Of a stretch of DNA of 64,000 nucleotides, positions 61,528 through 64,000 are shown in pieces (the stretch's first letter is position 1; each line of letters opens with the position of its first letter). Below the pieces are notes generated by a model that had not been told where the DNA came from, searched no databases, and was given only the letters and a program-made list of their open reading frames with translations. The translations under genes were made by a program, and so were the position numbers. The stretch spans positions 2,711,001 through 2,775,000 of the forward strand of contig CP126195.1 of assembly GCA_030272155.1 (NCBI GenBank), given 5' to 3'. The stretch is from Tetradesmus obliquus (taxonomy: Eukaryota > Chlorophyta > Chlorophyceae > Sphaeropleales > Scenedesmaceae).

Positions 61528-64000
61528 CGCTCCTGAACAACAGTCAGCGGCCTAGCAGAGTGCACTAAGGAGGCGCTGCTCTGCCCGACACAGTGCTGCG
61601 GTGACACATTGTGAGAGCCTACACCACGTACTCTGGTGGGGACTGCAGCAGCACGTGCCAAAGTTGTGCAGCAGCCGAATCACGCCCCCCGCTCCATGCG
61701 GCTGACTAGTTGCACTTTTCGCCCCACACACATGAGCAACGCACATCTACGGTACAGCATGTTCTTCAATACCAACGTGCTGCTTGCCGCTCCCATTCTG
61801 ATGTGCTGCAGCCCCGACCAGTCTACCAGCAAGGCTGGCGCCAGCACATGCGCATGCTTCGCGGGCCGAGGATGGGCCGACTGCCACCTGTGAGCGACAG
61901 CACACCACCTGTTATGACAGTTTATAAGTGGCCAGTTCGCGTGAAGCACTGGCTATGTCAGCCTGTTGCTTGATAGGCTGCATGGCTGTGTGTCATCGTG
62001 CTGTGTGCCAGTTGCCGATGTGCCTGGCGATGAGTTGCTGGCCACACGTGTAGGCTGCTGGTTGCAGAATGCTCTTGCTTGCGATGCATTGACGCCTGGA
62101 TGCTGCGTGCAGCACACAATGCATCAACTACTGTAGCCACCAGCTCCTGCACAAGCGGCGCCTGTACAACCAAAATAACATGTGTTTTGTTCATAAGTTG
62201 AGCTCGCGCCTGATGTGCTGTCACCGCCTGCAGGTGTCCTGCTGGCACATTCTCTCCTGGAGGGTCGTTTGCGCCGTGCATCCCATGCGGGCTGCTGCTG
62301 ACGTCACCGCCAGGGGCGCCCTCCATCGACTACTGTGAGCACTCTCAGCAGCATCCACGCAGCAGCAGCAGCAGCAGCAGCATCTATTGCACCCGGATGT
62401 TTTCAGGATTTGCTTGCCTACTCCGCTACTGCACAGCAGCTGCGGCAGCTGCAGGCATCAGCAACAGGCACACGCCTGTGGGTTGCTGCACAGCAGCACA
62501 CCAAGGCGCCATGATGGACACTCCTTGCTGTGAGGTGCATGCCTGCTGCTGCTGGTTTCTGGGGTTGTCAACGTGCATCCTTTGTCTGCTGTGCCTGCTG
62601 CCCTGCAGGCAAGTGTGTTGCTGGCTTCGGCTCCACCACTGACCGCCCAGATGACTGGTGAGACGTGTTGCAGCAGATGACTGGCTTATGCAACAGCTGG
62701 GGAAAACTGGGCTGGTGTTTCGGTCAGCTGCGGGCATGCCAGGTGTCAGCAGCAGCCTAATCTGTGGCAGCCTCATTATTCCTTCTCTGTTTGATAGCCA
62801 TGTCCTGCAATGGCACTCAGCGCGCTCTTGGGGCGGAGCTTCGAGAACTCACACTTACAGTGAGACTGTTGCCCGGTTCAAACACACATCTTTTTCTTCC
62901 TGCGTCCCAATGTTCTGCTGCTTCACCCAGCCTGCCTTGCCCAGTGGGCACCTACCAGCCTGACCCCGCAGCAGCAACTGTCAGGTCCGCAGCAGTGGAG
63001 CTCACAGCCGCGCGCGCAGGTGGCAAGGCCAACACACTGCCGTGCATGCGCTGCCCTGCGGGCCGCTCCACCATCCTCACACAAGCCAGCCTGGCCAGCC
63101 AGTGCATCCGTGAGTTGCAGGGTTGGTCAATGCAGCGCTGCAGGATTTATGCAGCGCCAGCGTGCTGCAGCTGCTTACACAGCAGATGCCGTGTGGGTGT
63201 TGGCTGCCTGTGGCTGTCAGTTGCGGCCTTTCCAATGCCAGCGACAGTGCTGTGTTGAGGCGATTCCCAGCGAGAGCTGCATGCATGCGGCTTGAGTGGT
63301 GCATCCAAGATTCACCTGCCTCCTGCCTCAACCTGCGCCACCAGCAGCACACACGCCCGACATCCAGAATGTCCAGGAAGCAAGTATGGCACCAGCACTT
63401 GCTGCTTTGCAAGCTGAAGCAGCTGCTGCGCCACCTTTTCTGTTGCTTACTTTGCAGCGGACTGCCCGCCTGGCTACGGCACGCAGCCGCCCAACTACGA
63501 CCGTTGCCTGCCCGCACCTGTCGGCCGCTGGTGAGCTGTGCCACCACACCTGCTTGCGCTGCTGCAAATTGTGACTGTTTGCATGCAGTGCAGAACATCA
63601 GATCATTGCAGGGCCAAGTGCTGAGCTCACACTCAGGTGCATGAGCACAGCAGCGCTTCATGTGCCAAGTGCTGAGCCACGCAGCTTTGTACAGCCTTGC
63701 GCATGCCCTACACAGCTGCAGCCATAGCAGGAACTTGGACTACACGCTTAGCTGTTACATGTCGGCAACACACGCGTCTTACAGTAACTGACGCAGTTCG
63801 TGGCGTTCTCAAGCAGCAAATGGGTTGGTGCTGTGCACCGCAGGGCACCTGGCGGTCCTATCGGCCGCAGCAGCAGCCAGATCCAGCCCTGCCCATCAGG
63901 CAGGACCACAGTGCGCACAATGAGTGCAACCTCCAAGGACTGCATTGGTGAGCCCAGGCAGCTGTGGCCCTTGCAGGACAGCCCACGCTGCCTGCGCCTG
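59844..64000 (+). CDS. Secreted/membrane Cys-rich protein with GCC2/GCC3 (ephrin-receptor-like) modules, 5' part
   Basis: The ATG at 59844 opens a signal peptide (LLLGLWLALLFAAAPSRAS, about residues 12-31), a Ser-rich linker, then repeated Cys modules of the CPxGxYxxxxG...C.PCP type. Exons in frame: 59844-60164, 60645-60873, 61171-61208, 61378-61475, 61812-61889, 62234-62334, 62609-62657, then one unresolved exon (about 62800-62866), one ending at 63109 (about 62930-63109, with CPVGTYQPDP and MRCPAGRSTILTQ), 63458-63530, 63844-63947, and a last exon starting 63977 that leaves the window. Typical pieces: PCPVGSYTADTG, MCPAGRYSLGGATARC, CPAGTFSPGGSFAPCIPC, DCPPGYGTQPPNYDRC. Such proteins are known as cell-surface or extracellular-matrix proteins in algae. 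The role is unknown, and the C-terminal domain that would define it is not visible. Confidence 0.75.

Overview
The window looks like nuclear DNA of a green alga (Chlorophyta, probably Chlorophyceae; this is an inference). Reasons: genes are split by many short GT-AG introns, exons are GC-rich, sense-strand CTG/CAG triplet tracts are abundant around introns, and the recognisable proteins are plant or algal types (VAMP7-type longin R-SNAREs, mitochondrial ATP synthase epsilon, a PepN-type aminopeptidase with a probable transit peptide, a DUF924 protein). Two eukaryotic tRNA genes are also present. All exon boundaries were read by eye from splice motifs, reading frame and family knowledge; no search was run.

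Layout. 1-18114 is a head-to-tail satellite of about 58 copies of a 311-bp unit. It ends abruptly inside the remains of a Gln-rich gene on the minus strand. 18115-21075 is a retroelement-rich border holding five copies of a short poly(A)-tailed element, here called a candidate SINE. Three copies have clear target-site duplications, and two of those interrupt minus-strand reading frames that become continuous again if the insert is ignored. 21076-22487 holds no recognisable gene.

22488-57823 is gene-dense: a nucleoside hydrolase (+), ATP synthase epsilon (-), three VAMP7-like R-SNARE genes (+; 28082, 31184, 37599) with an unidentified five-exon gene (-) between the second and third, a 20-exon aminopeptidase N (-) whose 1.28-kb intron hosts tRNA-iMet(CAT) and tRNA-Glu(CTC), a class I methyltransferase-like gene (-) and a DUF924 gene (+). 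Three gene pairs are divergent with 324-412 bp between start codons. 59844 to the window end is the 5' part of a gene for a secreted or membrane Cys-rich protein with GCC2/GCC3 (ephrin-receptor-like) modules.

The genes do not form one pathway. The main functional cluster is the triplicated R-SNARE locus. The most unusual parts are the satellite border with in-frame SINE insertions, the tRNA genes nested in the aminopeptidase intron, and the repeat architecture around splice sites.
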